DNA from: Sweltsa coloradensis
Taxonomy: Eukaryota; Arthropoda; Insecta; Plecoptera; Chloroperlidae
Direction: 5' to 3'
Assembly (NCBI GenBank): GCA_024449915.1
Contig: JAMZAV010000310.1
Span: 372,001 to 436,000, forward strand
DNA length: 64,000 bases
The notes under the pieces are model-generated. The model made no database searches, was not told where the DNA came from, and saw only the letters and a list, made by a program, of their open reading frames with translations. Shown here piece by piece: positions 23,013 to 38,499 of this stretch. The translations under genes and the position numbers were made by a program. Every line of letters starts with the position of its first letter. Position 1 is the stretch's first letter.

Positions 23013-23724
23013 TTAACCACATGAACACACGTGACGCATACGTGTGCGTCATGAGGACGCGCGTCCTCCCATACACATGACGCTCACGTAGTGCGTCATG
23101 CACATTTCAAAGTCTCCCGCCGGCTTCTTGTTCATATTCCCGCTAAAAGCTAGACTGAAGTAGTTAAAGTAGGTTGCCGTTAGATAGCAGCACTAACTAG
23201 AGTTGTGTTCTCGTTTCTCGAAAGATCACTACAGTAATCTTTTTGATAGCTGGAAGTGTCAACAAGTGTTTCCAAAATGGCTACGCTTTGAGTTAAAAAT
23301 TACGGAATTAATGATGTTTCTATCAATAATTTTTTATTAGACTGCAGAGAAAGTGAAGTGAGTGTATCTAGTGGTTCAAAGCATGATTATTTTTCAAGTC
23401 ATAGCGAGGAATCAGTGCAGGACAGTAGTGACAAGTCAGGAAGTGGGAGTGAAAGTGATGGTGGGGGTGTGACAGATTATGGACAAGACAGGCCTCGGCC
23501 TGGACCTAGCCAAAACACGCGGGAAAGTAGCAAATTAAGGGCTCCACATCAAGTTCTGCTTTGAAAAATATTTCGAAAGCAAGTGCAAATGGTAAGAACA
23601 ACAAAATCACAAATTTAAGTTAAAAGGAGGGGGGGGGGGGGGATGATTTTTGGAGATTTTTTGGGATTTCCCGGTGTATATGGGGCCACGGAATGTCTTA
23701 AAATGGGTGTGTTCAAGGGGTTAA
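23013..23724 (+). mobile_element. piggyBac-like element with TTAA ends, internally deleted
   Basis: TTAA occurs at 23013-23016 and 23721-23724. The left inner end reads TTAACCACATGAACACAC, and the reverse complement of the right end reads TTAACCCCTTGAACACAC, 16 of 18 identical. TTAA duplication with CC-rich inverted ends is the piggyBac pattern. The interior has a remnant acidic and Ser-rich frame like a piggyBac transposase N-terminus, then a G-run (23626-23642). At about 700 bp it cannot be autonomous. Confidence 0.8.
23277..23564 (+). pseudogene. Decayed piggyBac-type transposase N-terminus
   Basis: An ATG at 23277 is followed four codons later by TGA. The same frame then stays open to 23564 with an Asp/Ser/Gly-rich composition (SHSEESVQDSSDKSGSGSES). 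Such an acidic N-terminal region is common in piggyBac transposases, but the catalytic DDD core is absent. After the stop, another frame (SALKNISKASANGKNN) may be a frameshifted continuation. The assignment rests mainly on the TTAA-flanked context. Confidence 0.5.
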
Positions 23725-26700
23725 GGCCAGCTAGACATTATTTTCAATCCAACCTATTATTATTTAAGTACAATTTTTTACTGTAAATTCTGGATGTAGC
23801 ATACAATAATAATTTATTTATTAACCACAATTCAATTCACAAATGCCAAATTCACATTTGAGGTACCGGTACTATTTAACTTACATTATTGTAGTCCATA
23901 CATATTATACAATCAATCATTCATCTCATTCATACCATAATACCCAACTTATATTAAGTGAGTGTTGTAAAGAAGTCTACTGAAGTTTAGTTCAAGCAAT
24001 AGCATCTTGTGTGTTTAAGGGAGTTAGTGGAAATATCTAAGAGTCTGTGGTAAACAGTTGTTGCATTTGTTCAATAGGTACCCTACCTTCATAAGAAAAT
24101 GGATTGTTTTAATGAAATTAATGTTATAGTCAAAAGTGCAATTATTTCATTTACCATAATGCGTTATGTAAAATATAATAATAATTTAATTGAATATTAA
24201 TTTTAATTATATATTATTAATGAATGAATATTTATTAATAGCTTAGTATCTACAGTTCATGCCCTTGATAATGTGGAAAACCACCATCAACCACGACATA
24301 TTGGAACTGAGTTTGATGATTATTATTAATATTGTATTTTTATTGCAATATGATGTGTATTAATATGTGTTAGTTTTTGGTAAGTTAATCACTAATTGTT
24401 ATTTTTTGTAAGAAAACCCCATTTACAGAGGATTGTGTTATTTGGTGGTTTTGTCCAAAGAATGTTTTTCTAGGACCACATAGCACACTTTGTCTTATTG
24501 AGATGACTAAAATCATTAAAATTATAGATAGCCGTACGGGTAAGTTATTCCGTCCAGTTGACATAGGCTGTATTTAGTAAGATTTTATGCATACATGTAT
24601 TAATTAACATGTTCAGAATTTAAATAGATTTTTTTGCAAAAAAATGAAAAACCTTGATCAATAAATTGTGCAACACTTTACTAGGTGTTAGAACTGTTAT
24701 TTAATTAATAATTACATAACATCAATCTGTAGATATTATATCAAAGTTACTACTATTAGCAAGACTTAAATAAATTGGTCTTAAAAATAATTTGCCAGCT
24801 TTGTAAATTATGTTGCATGTGGCGTGAACATTATATGATTGTAAATAGGAATATACTATGAAAGCGGAAAGGGGTGCAGCCCACCAATTATTTTATAATG
24901 CAATTTTCTTTGTAAAGAACAACAGCAAGAAATAAATAAATAAATTGGTGCTTAACATGTATTCCACTATAATACATTCATTCTCTCCTGAATTGTCAAT
25001 ATGTCTTTTGTTATTCACCTCAGTTCTTTGAAACAGTAGTTGGACTTCACTTGACACTGATGCTCCAACCACATTAGTTTTCAGTGGTTACTGTATAATG
25101 TAAATAATATATATTTTAAAAGCACACATACTTACCCACAACTATTTACTAAACACTAAGTTTCTTAATTTTATTGTGTATCTATCTAGAAAAATAAGTT
25201 TAATGACTATGTTTTCCCATATAGATAGGTACTACATGTTGGAAATATCATTGAACCTTCAAGTTGGTTGTCTTCCTAAAAAGCAACAGCTACAACGACT
25301 TCTCCACAAACACTAGAAGGAAACTGGACTTCACACTTGGAACTTCTCAGGTGTCAATTAAATGATTTATAGAGGAATGGCTAATAATTTAACTTAAATT
25401 AAGAAGGACCTACGACCAGGTATGTTCCTCTCCCCTACAGAAGCGAAATGGAATCTCACACATGATACGATGACTGGACATATAAATTGGTTGTCACTTT
25501 AGCTGATGCATGAGTAATGCAGGATATCTAACTTGTGTAATTGCTGGAGGAGAAGGAGAAAGGGAATTGCAATACTGACAGAACCAGGTCACAGTGATTT
25601 TTATCCCACTCTCTCACAACCCCATTTTTCCAAAAACCAGAATGCCTCGATTCCCATTTTGGAATAATTGCCCGTGACAATAAATATGACGTTATTAACT
25701 ATGATGAACTAAAAGATCAATTTTTTAATATGTTGCTTGGTTGTCACTTTGTCACCCTGAATGCGATGAAAAAATTGCACGATAACTACTTGTCCGTATT
25801 GCATGTACACCACTTTTTTAAGCACCAAATCTTAAAAGACTGTTTTAAATAATTAATGGGACCAAGCATACTCTCCGCATCTCTTCCACTATGAATCACA
25901 AATCTGCCACAGATTATGTCCTAGGATCGAACGTGGAACCACTTTTTCAATAGGAGAAGTAAGGTCAAGTAACAACATTTTTTTTATTACTAAATAATAA
26001 ATACTAATGCAGTACTTATAAACTTTTGAGATGCTCTAATTTACAAAGCCAAACAGTACTTTTTGACGATAAAACCGCCACTGCCTCGTGAATTATTCAC
26101 AGTTAAATTATGAACAATAACAATTATTAGTTAGGTATTGTAAAAAAAAATACTGTTAAATCCTCAATAATTTAGAAAATAATAGGCCTACATATTTTTT
26201 ATTAAACAATTAGTATTCTATTAGTATTTAATACTTCTGTCAATTGTCAACAGAACATTAAAAAACTATTTGTTTATTTTTTGCCTTCTATTATACACAC
26301 TCATATGCTTACAATTGATAGACAAGTTCATATTTTAAGGAGTTGTCCCAAACAAAATAAACAAATCAATTACCGTATTTTTATTAATATTATAAAATAA
26401 TGTATAACTAGTATGGTAAGTCGGTACTACAGGTAATTCAATATTTTCAGTTTATAATTGGGGCTTAACAATTTAGCAAAATTCAAAAGATATATTGTAT
26501 TGATTTTTTAGATACTAATGGAATATCCTATCCATAATATTATGAATACTAATATGTATCCACAATTCCACATCTACTTTAGCCCATTCACAAATTATTT
26601 TGTTCATTGGTGTGCATGTTGTTAGCTTGATATTGCTCATATGATAGTAAAATAAAATGTACAATATACGTTTTATTTTATAATATACGTATTATAGTAG

Positions 26701-29392
26701 TAGGCCTACTATTTATATGTAAGGATAGAATTATGAAAGGTGAACGGCTGGGATACCTAAAAAGGAACATCTGTTTTGAATTAAAAGTCCATAATTAGGA
26801 GAAGCTGTCATAATATATATGTAGCAATAAGAAATACAAATAAGTATTTTCCTAAAAGATCTACCTTATATTGTGGTATAAGATCATGTCATAGTCATAG
26901 TTTCATGATAGCATAAAACAGCTGCAGGAACAAAACTTTCGATTTCTATGTGAGATTTTATAAGCAAAATAATAGTTTTTCAAAAATAACATTTCAAAGT
27001 GTTGTGTACTTGTGTTATATTTTTTAACTATAGGCCCTTCTATTGTATTGTGTATTACAGCACTTGTCATGTAAAAGATTATAACAGCTGATAATGCTAA
27101 ATAAAATTAATTTCATTGATACAAGATGTTAGCCCAATACTTGAAAAAAAAAACGCATCCCAAACCAAGAATTGAACCGTGGAACTTACTTTAGCTAAGC
27201 AGGCATATTATGAACAACCACATGTTTTAAATTTGCCTACAAGTTTGTGGATCTCGTGATGTTAAATATGGGCCTTGAACTAATATTGTTCACATACCGG
27301 TTCTTATTATATTTCTGTTGTCCAAGTAATCGTTTTTTTTTTTTTTTTAGGAAATCCCTCTTACCCTACTGGTTGTGCTGACCAGTCTAGACATCTGTGA
27401 ATGAATAGGGAATGAAGTAACCTTGCTGCATGCCAAATTTGCTTGCGTGGCTTGGTTATGTGTTGAGTTTTGTACGTTTTGACTGCAATTGACTGCAGTA
27501 ATCATCAGTGGTGTAACTTGAAATCAGGGGCCCCAGTGGTGTCATTCAAAAATTATTTAGGGATAAATCCCGGAAATGGCCTTTTCTGGGTAAAGTATAC
27601 ATGATTTTGTAAAATGGGGGGTCCGGGGCGATTTTTTTTCGATTCTTAGAGTGTGTTTGGAGTATTTTAACGAGGTTCAGGCATGTATTTTATAACATTT
27701 GTTGTTGGTGACTGCTGATGATTGTTGTGATTGCAAAATTATATTATGTTCTTCAACTTGCAATTGGATTTCCCCATTTGTACATAGAGAGATATACACC
27801 GTAGAGTATACCCTGAATTTGTTTTAGGTATACTGGGGAGTTTTTATTTTTGGTTGTACTTTGTATACTCACATACGCACTGGGGGCCCTTAATTATCCT
27901 TCCACTTTTGAATAGGCGTAAACAATTGGTTTTAGGTCACCAAAAAATTATTTCGACTAGCTTTATTTTCTGCGAACCGATTGACTACGTCGTGTAGGTC
28001 CTACACCTTTTTTTTATTTATTGCCTCCAACAACAGAGTTACCTCCACAAGTGCAATAAAGGCTTTTGTATAAAATTAATTGAATACTATAGCACAAAAA
28101 TAAAAATGATATCAAACAACATCTAAATAGGTCTACTCAGGTGCACAAAAGAACATTATACTAAACGAAATGCAAATAGAAAACTATGACGATTACAATG
28201 TTATACAACGTCAAGAACATTGAAGAAAAACTTTTTAAAACATTGAAAATTTAGGTGATTTATGTCGAGATCTGGATGGATGATTGGATTGGCAAATTAC
28301 TAAAAATGTCTAGTCTGCTTCTTGGCCGATGGAAAGTCTGTAGGTTTTGTGTTGGTCTTGCAGGTACGTGAAAATGTACTAGATCAAGAAGCTGAGAGTT
28401 TCTGAGACATTGAGCTTCCTCGTTTTCCAATTAATAGAACAATCAAACCTTACAAACATTCTTGTCCCATCGTGCTACTAGCTCTAGCATAGTTCTCTAT
28501 AATTTTGAATTTCAAAAACAAATTTTCTATGCTTTTCATCGTCATTTTAAATTTGCACATGGCAAAACACTTTGAATCAAACATCGACGGTAATACGTGG
28601 GGTCGGTAGTTATGCCACTGGTCATCATCAGCAGGTGAAAATGTGTTGCTATAGTAACCCAGCCCTTCGGGCTGTGTTTTTACCAACCTAGGAACTCTTC
28701 GCCAATCATAGTAAACAGCCATTTGGCCTTCTATCATACTTCACCTAAAATAAGTTTGAGTAGGCAATGTCATTAATGACTTAAATATTTTTAACCAAAC
28801 TGGTGCGGGTCCTTACTCATCAGATATGACATAAATCTTATCGACAATCGAAAAGATGACTACATTGTTGAATAATAATGGTTAAAATGATGCTAATGTT
28901 CTCGACAGATGGGCATGATATGATCAAGATTGGGTGTGTAAAAATTTCAACTTTAAACACTAAAATTTTGGTACAAAATAGTGTGGAATCTTTGAGCCTC
29001 TGTGAGAGCGGTGTGCACCACACTCACAGAGGCCAGAGGCACATCAAATTTGTAATGTATAGTAATTAATACCAGACATAAATACAATAGTGGTGGTATG
29101 ATCCATGTAAGCGTATGTAACGACATGGTGAACTTTTGGATATTTTAATGAAAACATGCAATTTCATAATATTTTGGGAAATAAAGGGTATTATTGTGAT
29201 CTCAAGCGCCAACACAAAGTTTGTAGGGGGTTAGGGTATGGTGCAAATCTGGTAATTTGATGATTGTTCTCTATGTAAGGGAAACAAATATAATACTTCA
29301 TTATTTGTGCAATACTGGTACTAAATAGTGTACAAAAGGGTCCTTGATCATGTTAATTAAGCTACGTACTGTAGTTTTAGCAAATAACTTCG
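23725..29392. other. Gene-free AT-rich intergenic stretch
   Basis: About 5.7 kb between the piggyBac remnant and the next hAT element. I find no exon with conserved protein sequence on either strand. It contains short T and A runs (for example 27332-27349) and possible single hAT termini, such as CAGTGGTGTAAC near 27508 without a partner. Otherwise I see nothing to report. Confidence 0.5.
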
Positions 29393-29527
29393 CTATTAAT
29401 TGGGGATGCACATAATCGATATTATCGATTGATAATCAATAATGGATATAATTTCGATAATCGATAACCAAAGTTCATTATCGATAATCGAAATATCAAA
29501 CCACAATGGCATAAAACCTGACACAAT

Positions 29528-29599
29528 GGCTCGTTGGTCTTGTGGTTAGCGTATCTGCTTCCAATGCAGAAGGTCCAGGGTTCGATTCCCGCTAAAGTC
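29528..29599 (+). repeat. tRNA-like head of a SINE
   Basis: An A-box-like TGGTCTTGTGG and a B-box-like GGTTCGATTCC are about 30 bases apart. A perfect five-pair anticodon-type stem (TCTGC/GCAGA) encloses a seven-base loop reading CCA. Acceptor and T stems pair poorly, so I do not call a functional tRNA. The sequence would serve as a Pol III promoter of a SINE running towards 29947. Confidence 0.55.
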
Positions 29600-29824
29600 A
29601 GTAATTTTTTAACTTCTGATTTGGACTTAAGTCCATCAGTTCGTGTCTTAGGAGTTTGTAAACGGTGACTTTGGAGCCGTCCTAGCAACGAAGCACATAG
29701 TAAATTCAGAGTTGTTCTGAATCGGCCTTGTTGATTCTGGCGAATGATTCGCGGGTGTTCGCACTGTCCATACCACTGATTGCTATATTTCCTATTAAAA
29801 ATATCGATCTTTGGTTGGTTATTG

Positions 29825-29947
29825 CTCACTCGTCGTTTGCGTCGGGGCCTACAGAGTTGGCTTGGTCGCTTTGATTTACTGTCCCCTACTGAAAATCAGT
29901 TATATAACTTGAGTGGGTAGACTCTAAATACAATTTATTTATTTATT
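29825..29947 (+). repeat. SINE-like 3' segment, copy 1
   Basis: CGTCGGGGCCTACAG through GAGTGGGTAGACTCTAAATA, ending in a (TTTA)n tail. A second copy in the same orientation is at 58936-59069. Single orientation and an ATTT-type tail suggest the 3' end of a retroposon. Confidence 0.7.
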
Positions 29948-30308
29948 GAGTGAGTGGGCTGATCTGCTGAGGGTGTCACACTTGAGATTTATGTTTGGAA
30001 ATGAGCTATCAGTCGATAACAGAAGCCAAATACGACAGCGAGGCAGCAAACGGAACACGACTGTATTGTTCTGACTTAAACTTGAGGTTCCACTTATAGG
30101 TCAGAAGGCGTTGTTAGCGCGATATAATATTGATTTGATAATGACATTACCATTTTGATTATCAATAATGAAAAAAAAAGTATCAACGTGCATCCCTACT
30201 ATTAATATGATCTACTCAAAGAAATAATGGGTGATGAAAACAAATGACAAAGATTTTGATGAAGTTCCGTTGCGCACCACCAGCGCTTCTGACAACATCC
30301 TTCTAATC

Positions 30309-31509
30309 TAGGGTGACCAGACGTCCCGTTTTTTTGTGGCCTGTCCTGGTGCCCCAAAAATAGTTCTCGGGACGGCAAAATGTCCCGATTTCAAGAGTTC
30401 ATCCAATTAATTCGTATTTTACATTGAAATTTATTGGATGAGCATAGCGAAGATTCCATTTCACTACACTGGAGAAAAAAATCCGGAATGTTTTTTTTTG
30501 TATTTTTGTGTGTCCACACGATTCCGGCTAAACCGATACTCCAAATGCGATGATATTTTATGGAGGCCTTCGAAATCTCTGAACTTAGAACTGCCACGTT
30601 TTTGAGCGCAATCGAAAAATTATTTCTCATTAAAATCGCAATTTTACGATTTTTTTCGACTTTAAAACAAATTCTTCGACTTATAACACCTACATACTTT
30701 ATCCGATTGTTATGATTTTTTTCAAAAAAACTTAATTTTATGAATTAATATATTCCTGTGAAATTTGAGCGCAATCGAAAAATTATTTCTTATGAAAATC
30801 GCAATTTTACGATTATTTTTAAAACATTCTTCGACTTATAATACCTACATGCTTTATCCGATTGTAATGATTTTTTCACAGAACCTTAATTTTATGAATT
30901 GATATATTTGTGTAAAATTTGAGCGCAATCGAAAAATAATTTCTCATGAAAATCGCAATTTTATACTATTTTTGTTTAAAAATACATATGCTCATCCAAC
31001 AACGCGCCTGAAAAAGCGTTTGCGAAGCGTCCTAGTATTAATACACAATATAATTTTTCAAAAGAAAGCCAAAATACTAGTTAATACAAAATAATATTAA
31101 ATATGAATACTAATAATACAAAATACAACTCTCTCTGGGCTACCACTTTGTTGCTGCAATGAACTTGTTTCGGCTTGAGGGGGAAGGGGTGGGGGTGGGT
31201 GGTGGACTACTGGCGAGCAGCGAGCGGGTTGAAACAATCAAGGGTCGAGTGTCTCGTCACGGCATCAGTCATTGCGCCTGCTTATCATTTTCTGGAACCT
31301 AACTTTTTTACTTGCGCCACAATCTCAAGGCAAAGGCCAGCCCCCAAACCGACCTGTCTCAGATCTCACTAGTCACTACAGGCTATCTTGGGGGAACAAT
31401 TGCCCCCAAAAATTTTCCGCGGCTGGGGCCCCAGCCTTTGCCCACGCAGATCCATACAAAACGAAAGTATATGTGTCCCGGTTTTTAATTTAGAATTATG
31501 GTCACCCTA
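30309..31509. mobile_element. hAT element (1.2 kb) with perfect 8-bp TSD, hosts a Helitron-like copy
   Basis: TTCTAATC is duplicated at 30301-30308 and 31510-31517. Ends are TAGGGTGACCAGACGTCCCG and the inverted ATGGTCACCCTA, with CCCGTTTTT/CCGGTTTTT next to each. The right half shares 'CTCAGATC...CTACAGGCTATCTTG...GGCTGGGGC' with the hAT at 19106-19587. A complete subfamily A Helitron-like copy interrupts it. Confidence 0.92.
30434..31035 (+). mobile_element. Helitron-like subfamily A, copy 2
   Basis: Starts TTGGATGAGCATAGCG; ends GCTCATCCAACAACGCG...GCGTTTGCGAAGCGTCCTAG followed by T. Contains about 2.5 tandem units of a 154-163 bp internal repeat beginning GAGCGCAATCGAAAAAT (30604, 30767, 30921). 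It is nested in the hAT at 30309-31509, so it is the younger insertion. Confidence 0.8.
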
Positions 31510-31699
31510 TTCTAATCGACGAAGGAGATCCCCGTGTAAACTTCTTTTATCTCACCTTGGTTCTAGTTCCAGACATCAAGACTAGGTTTTTTTGTTCGCC
31601 ACCACCGCTTTTGTGGAGTAGGCCTAATTGTATTAACAGCGAAGCTATCCCTGCTACAGTATTTGGTTTTAGTGTTTTGATTCACCTCATGTACCGTAA

Positions 31700-32075
31700 T
31701 CCTTCTTGAAGAGGATGGGATAGTCGCGAAATTAAAACCACGCAAAATTACAGTTTTTTCGTTATATCTCGAGAACAATGCAAATTATCTAAAAACTGAT
31801 TCTAGACCAAATTGTGGTTTTGTTAGAACAATATAATGCAAGAAAAATATTGTAATGTGATGGTAATTAAGTTTTTTATTAGAATTTTAATTAGTTAAAT
31901 GCATATCTTAAATACAAACCGCACCAATTATAATATTTGAATATTTTTTTTCTTGCATTATATTGGTCTAACAAAACCACAATTCGGTCTAGAATCAGTT
32001 TTTAGATATTTTGCATCGTTCTCGAGATATCACGAAAAAACTGTAATTTTGCGACTATCCCATCCTCTTAAGAAT
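31700..32075. repeat. Foldback element, ~140-bp arms
   Basis: AAGAGGATGGGATAGTCGC near 31706 reappears inverted as GCGACTATCCCATCCTCTT at about 32053-32071. The arms continue inward (GAATTTTGCG-type, CTCGAGA, TTCTAGACC, TTGTTAGA, TAATGCAAG). The loop is AT-rich, about 90 bases. No coding frame. Confidence 0.8.
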
Positions 32076-33710
32076 CTTACCCTTTCAAATGATCTAAAAA
32101 TAGAATTTTGCAGTACAGGGATACTTTTAATGAGAGATTTTGCATTGTATTACATTTATATTACCTGACGAGCTATTTTGCTAAGAATTTTGGCCTTCAA
32201 AAAATCTAAAAATAGAATTTTGCTATCCTACAGTATGATGACAAATGAATAAACTACTTAGGGGCCCACTTACTTTACCGAGTGATTTTGCATTGTATAT
32301 GACGGACAAGCTAGGAAAACAATGCGATAAGCAATTTTGTATTGAAAAATGAAAATAAATAACTTTATCAAAAGTAGCATCAAGTGCAACCTTATCCATT
32401 ACGTTTGGCCATTTGGCACCAACCAGGCTCGAGCTTTATTGAAATAAGATTTAGATCTTTAGTAGCAACCGGAAATTAAATTATTTATGTGGCAGCCGAC
32501 TGGAAGCGGAGGATGGGCACCTACTGACCTTCATGTACATAAATACTTACAAACAAGAAGAAACAGTGGCAATTCTTGTTACAACTAGTCGGCTCGACTT
32601 ATATATAGATGACTTATATAGAACTCACTTTTAACAAAGTTCTGGATTTAACAAAGTAAAGTAATTTTAAAGCTTGTCAATTTAAAAATACATGTAAAGT
32701 GACTCTGTTTTAACAAAGTTCTTTTTTAACAAAGTAAAAGTCAGTTTACAGTTGACTACTATACGTTGAACTACCGGAACTTGCTACGTTACCACATTAT
32801 GATGTGGGCTCGCCACTGCCTCGATACTTAAAATAGTAGCATGCTATGTACTTTCAGTGATTCTTCATAACACTGCCAACATCAAAATGTAATTTTATGC
32901 ACTATGTAGGCATTTAGGAACCCTACGATTCTCTACTACCCATGTTTCTTTCGATAACGTGGGACTGCTGAAATCAAACAAAAAGCAAAAGTCTTATCAT
33001 AAGTCAGTCTCTTTAGGTCTAACGGTGATGAATGAGAAATGTGGGATTCGATTCAGTAAATATAATACATATAGGTCTACAATATAAAAAATATAATTAA
33101 CTCAGATTTACATGTTATTTCAAACAATACCTATTAAAACTAAATTCACAATAATGTAGAGAAGCCTAGGCCTGATAGGTCTACTTTTAAGTTACAAATT
33201 AAGTGTTGATTCAGTAGAATCAGTCCTATAATTCCCATGTTTGATACATAAAACTGTACATGTAGGCCTAGGCCTATAAATATTATGTATTGTAGATAGC
33301 CAATTGTCAATATTTTAATAATATGATACATCTAGCCTGTATTTACAGTTTGAATAGATTGCCAATTGGAGGCCTATGTACATTACTGATAAAATACAAT
33401 TAGTACGTATTTAATTTTTCTATGATCTTACAATTTATCATGATTTGTAAACAATTAAAAAAATATGCCACTTACAGGCCTTGGCATATTTATACATTCA
33501 CCTTTAGCCTTTAACACTACGCTACCTACGTTTATTACACAAGTTAAACCGAATCAAGTAGGCCTAAATGATTTAAAAGATTTAAAATGTTTTAATGATG
33601 AGCTCTACAATTCAGCTTGAAAGGGTTTAAGAGTCTTTGGTGCAGACTATTAGTATCTAGAATGCAGTACCTACTTTCTTACTTTTTGGATCACATGAAG
33701 GGAAATCGGT
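32076..33710. other. Intergenic stretch without recognised genes
   Basis: AT-rich DNA. The only structure I note is two direct blocks near 32630-32740 containing TTTAACAAAGTTCT and TTTAACAAAGTAAA. Several TAGGCCTA words are present. Confidence 0.5.
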
Positions 33711-33930
33711 ACTTTTTCGGTTTGGACGGGACAGTTTTTCTACTTGTTAAACGGAAAGGATTTTGGGTGCGCTCTTATCGATTATATCCTAGAACTAGCG
33801 CGGCGTACTACAACTAGGCGGAAAGTTCGACTAACCTAACGAAAGTACACCTTTAACATAAGTAGTAACAAGGCAATATAGCAGTGTTAACAAGGTGTTT
33901 AAAAACTGTCCCGTCCCAACCGAAAAAGTT
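33711..33930. mobile_element. Inverted-repeat element, CGGTTGG family, copy 1
   Basis: Left CTTTTTCGGTTTGGACGGGA and the reverse complement of the right end (CTTTTTCGGTTGGGACGGGA) agree over 29 bases with one mismatch, continuing into CAGTTTTT. The element is 220 bp. Its ends resemble those at 36881, 38500 and 40219. Confidence 0.75.
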
Positions 33931-34741
33931 TCGGGAAATCAACATTTTCTTGATGTTTTCCCCCTTGGGAGAGATAACTTAATACAGATTTTTTTGTGAA
34001 AGTCCTCAAAGTTCATAAAATTGCAATGTTTATGTTTGGTCTTTAAAATGTAGTAGGACGAATATACATTGCATTTAGTGGTAGGTATTGAAATGAAATT
34101 AATATTTTACAAAAATTCTTTGGCCTCCCTAATTTGCAAGAGACGAATTACAGTTTATTGTAGGCCTTAGGTTTTAGGCAAAGATAAGTCAAAGTACGGA
34201 GAAATATTTCTTGTTTCTTCGTGTTTACCCTCGCTCATAGTAATCTCTACTTCGAGCCACGGCAAATGAAGCCAACCCGAGGAGACAATAGTGGTCTGGG
34301 CTCTGGTAATCTCACCAAGGGTTGATCATACCTCTCGCTCAATAAATTCCAGGGAACACCCGTACATTATGGGTGAATGCGGTCAGTCTGTGATGGGCTC
34401 TGTGGTGGGGATAGACGTTCATTTATACCTTGGGGACAAATCTCTGGCTCCGCTCTACTATTCAAGCACTGTAAAGTGTAAACACAATATTGGTAGGCCT
34501 AGGCCCCATAAATCTATGTTTAGGGCCTATGTATCTCTCATAAAGTTTTTATGGACCAACATACTAGGTCTGTAGGCTTAAAGGCTATGGTGTCACTCAT
34601 TATTAAAACCAGTCATTAAAATTGTCTTAATACTATGGACATTATTTACATCACCGATCAATCCCTCAAATCACTCCAGATATGTATCAATAGTTTTTCT
34701 TTACCAAACCTTTTCTTAATACTATGTTTGTATCACTTGAG

Positions 34742-36880
<2,139 letters not shown>

Positions 36881-37080
36881 CTCTTTCGGTTGGTATGGAC
36901 AGTTTTTGATCAGTAGGTACTTAAGATTTAAAATAGCGACGTTAAAGGTTTTGTAGGTAGGCCTACTTTAGATTTAAAATAGCAACGTTAAAGGTTTTGT
37001 AGGTACTTTAGATTTAAAATAGCGACGTTTAAGGTTTTGTAGGTACACATAAAAAAAACTGTCCATACCAACCGAAAGAG
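36881..37080. mobile_element. Inverted-repeat element, CGGTTGG family, copy 2
   Basis: CTCTTTCGGTTGGTATGGAC plus AGTTTTT is perfectly inverted at the other end (27 bases). The interior is three tandem 40-46 bp units, each containing TTTAAAATAGCRACGTT and GGTTTTGTAGGTA. One such unit also survives alone near 39704. Confidence 0.85.
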
Positions 37081-38499
37081 TAGGCTACCCCTAGGCCTAG
37101 GTCTCAAACCTAATCTATAGGCTAAAACCTGTTAAAACTAACCTTACCTAGTACAAGCTTACGCTAGAAGGCAACTCTAACCTTTCAACGTATCAATTTG
37201 AACTTGGGTCCATACTGTATAATGTTGTTAATACTTTAGGAAAGAGCCATCCCATCCTCACGCACAACACAAAATCATTGATTTAGTGCAATGGGAGCCC
37301 ATTGTAGCTTGCTTCACAAACATCATCCGACAGCCGACACCTGCTCATGATGAGAATTTCCCACGGCCCCTTTCCCACGCAAGTCATCAACACGACTACC
37401 AATATAGAGCAACAACAACGCGAATTAAACCTTTGAACGAAACCTGTTGTATGCTTCCAACAGCATGTTATTACCTCTAAAACTATATTTTGAGTTATGA
37501 TTAACGATATTTGAACAATTATAAATTATAACCCCAACAAAACGCTAAATAATAAAATATGATTTTTATTGAAAAAATTGTTGCATGACCTTTGAAACTT
37601 TGGTACAAAGGGTGAACAAAATCATTGCAGACTCGAATACTAAAAAAAATACACATTTGTTTACGTTTATTGTTCAAAAGTATATTTTAATGAACATTTC
37701 CCACCACATTCTTAACTTTGAATTATAAATTCAATATCACGTTTAAAATAATATCATTCCCGGTAAAAGATTAAAGTGAATAACTTTTCGAACACAATGT
37801 ACAAACCACTGACCATGAAAAAGTGGTAGCAACATTACAAACCAACAAAATTTTGTATTTGTTTATGCGGTTTATGTAAAGAGCACAAACCGGCACAAAC
37901 GTTGTTTTCAGAATGGTTTGTGACTTCTTGTTGATTTTTGTAAAGCACCACATTATTTAAAAAAATAGATCTAGATAATTATCATTTTTTTTGTCAAGAC
38001 GAGTCCTTTTTAAATCGTGGGAACGTGGGAACCAAGTGCATGTTTCAAATCTTTTGTTCGAAACTGTACTTTCGCTGACCACAAATTACCACCACCAACT
38101 CTTGAAAAATAACTCACGTGCAGCCAAGCGTGCAGGTTATACAACCGCGTAAGTGCTAAGGGAAGATATCATCTCTGTTACGTCTACCGTAGGCCTCCGC
38201 ATACTGTCTCAGCATTTGGCCATGGTCTGTTAGTTAATTAAATGTAAATAATTACGGCAGAACAACAGGTGAGATCATAGATACTAGTTTACCCTTTAAT
38301 GACGCTGTAGTGTACAATGCCTAGTGCCCATTGAACTTGCATGCCAAAACCAATTTTTAGGTTAAAGATGACTTATTTGTCACCCAGCCTAGGCGCTAGG
38401 CCCTACGAGATGTTTAAAATCGCTAACTAGTCGATGATACGGCTACGGCCTGGACATTCGATCTGTGGTCAACTAGGCCTTAGGCCTATTTCGGGGCAC

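Larger units (their letters stand above)
29401..30198. mobile_element. hAT element with perfect 8-bp TSD and nested SINE-like sequence
   Basis: CTATTAAT is duplicated at 29393-29400 and 30199-30206. Ends are TGGGGATGCAC and GTGCATCCCTA with subterminal ATCGATAAT repeats. The right part matches the element starting at 63654 in inverted orientation (ACCTATAAGTGGAACCTCAA and GAGCTATCAG motifs). The centre carries a tRNA-like sequence and a repeat shared with 58936, absent from that copy, so they look like a later insertion. Confidence 0.92.

Noticed and set aside
27508..27900. hAT element starting CAGTGGTGTAAC
   Set aside because: No matching inverted end or 8-bp duplication was found nearby.
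29528..29599. Functional tRNA (CCA anticodon loop)
   Set aside because: Acceptor and T stems pair poorly and it lies inside a transposon next to a SINE-like tail.
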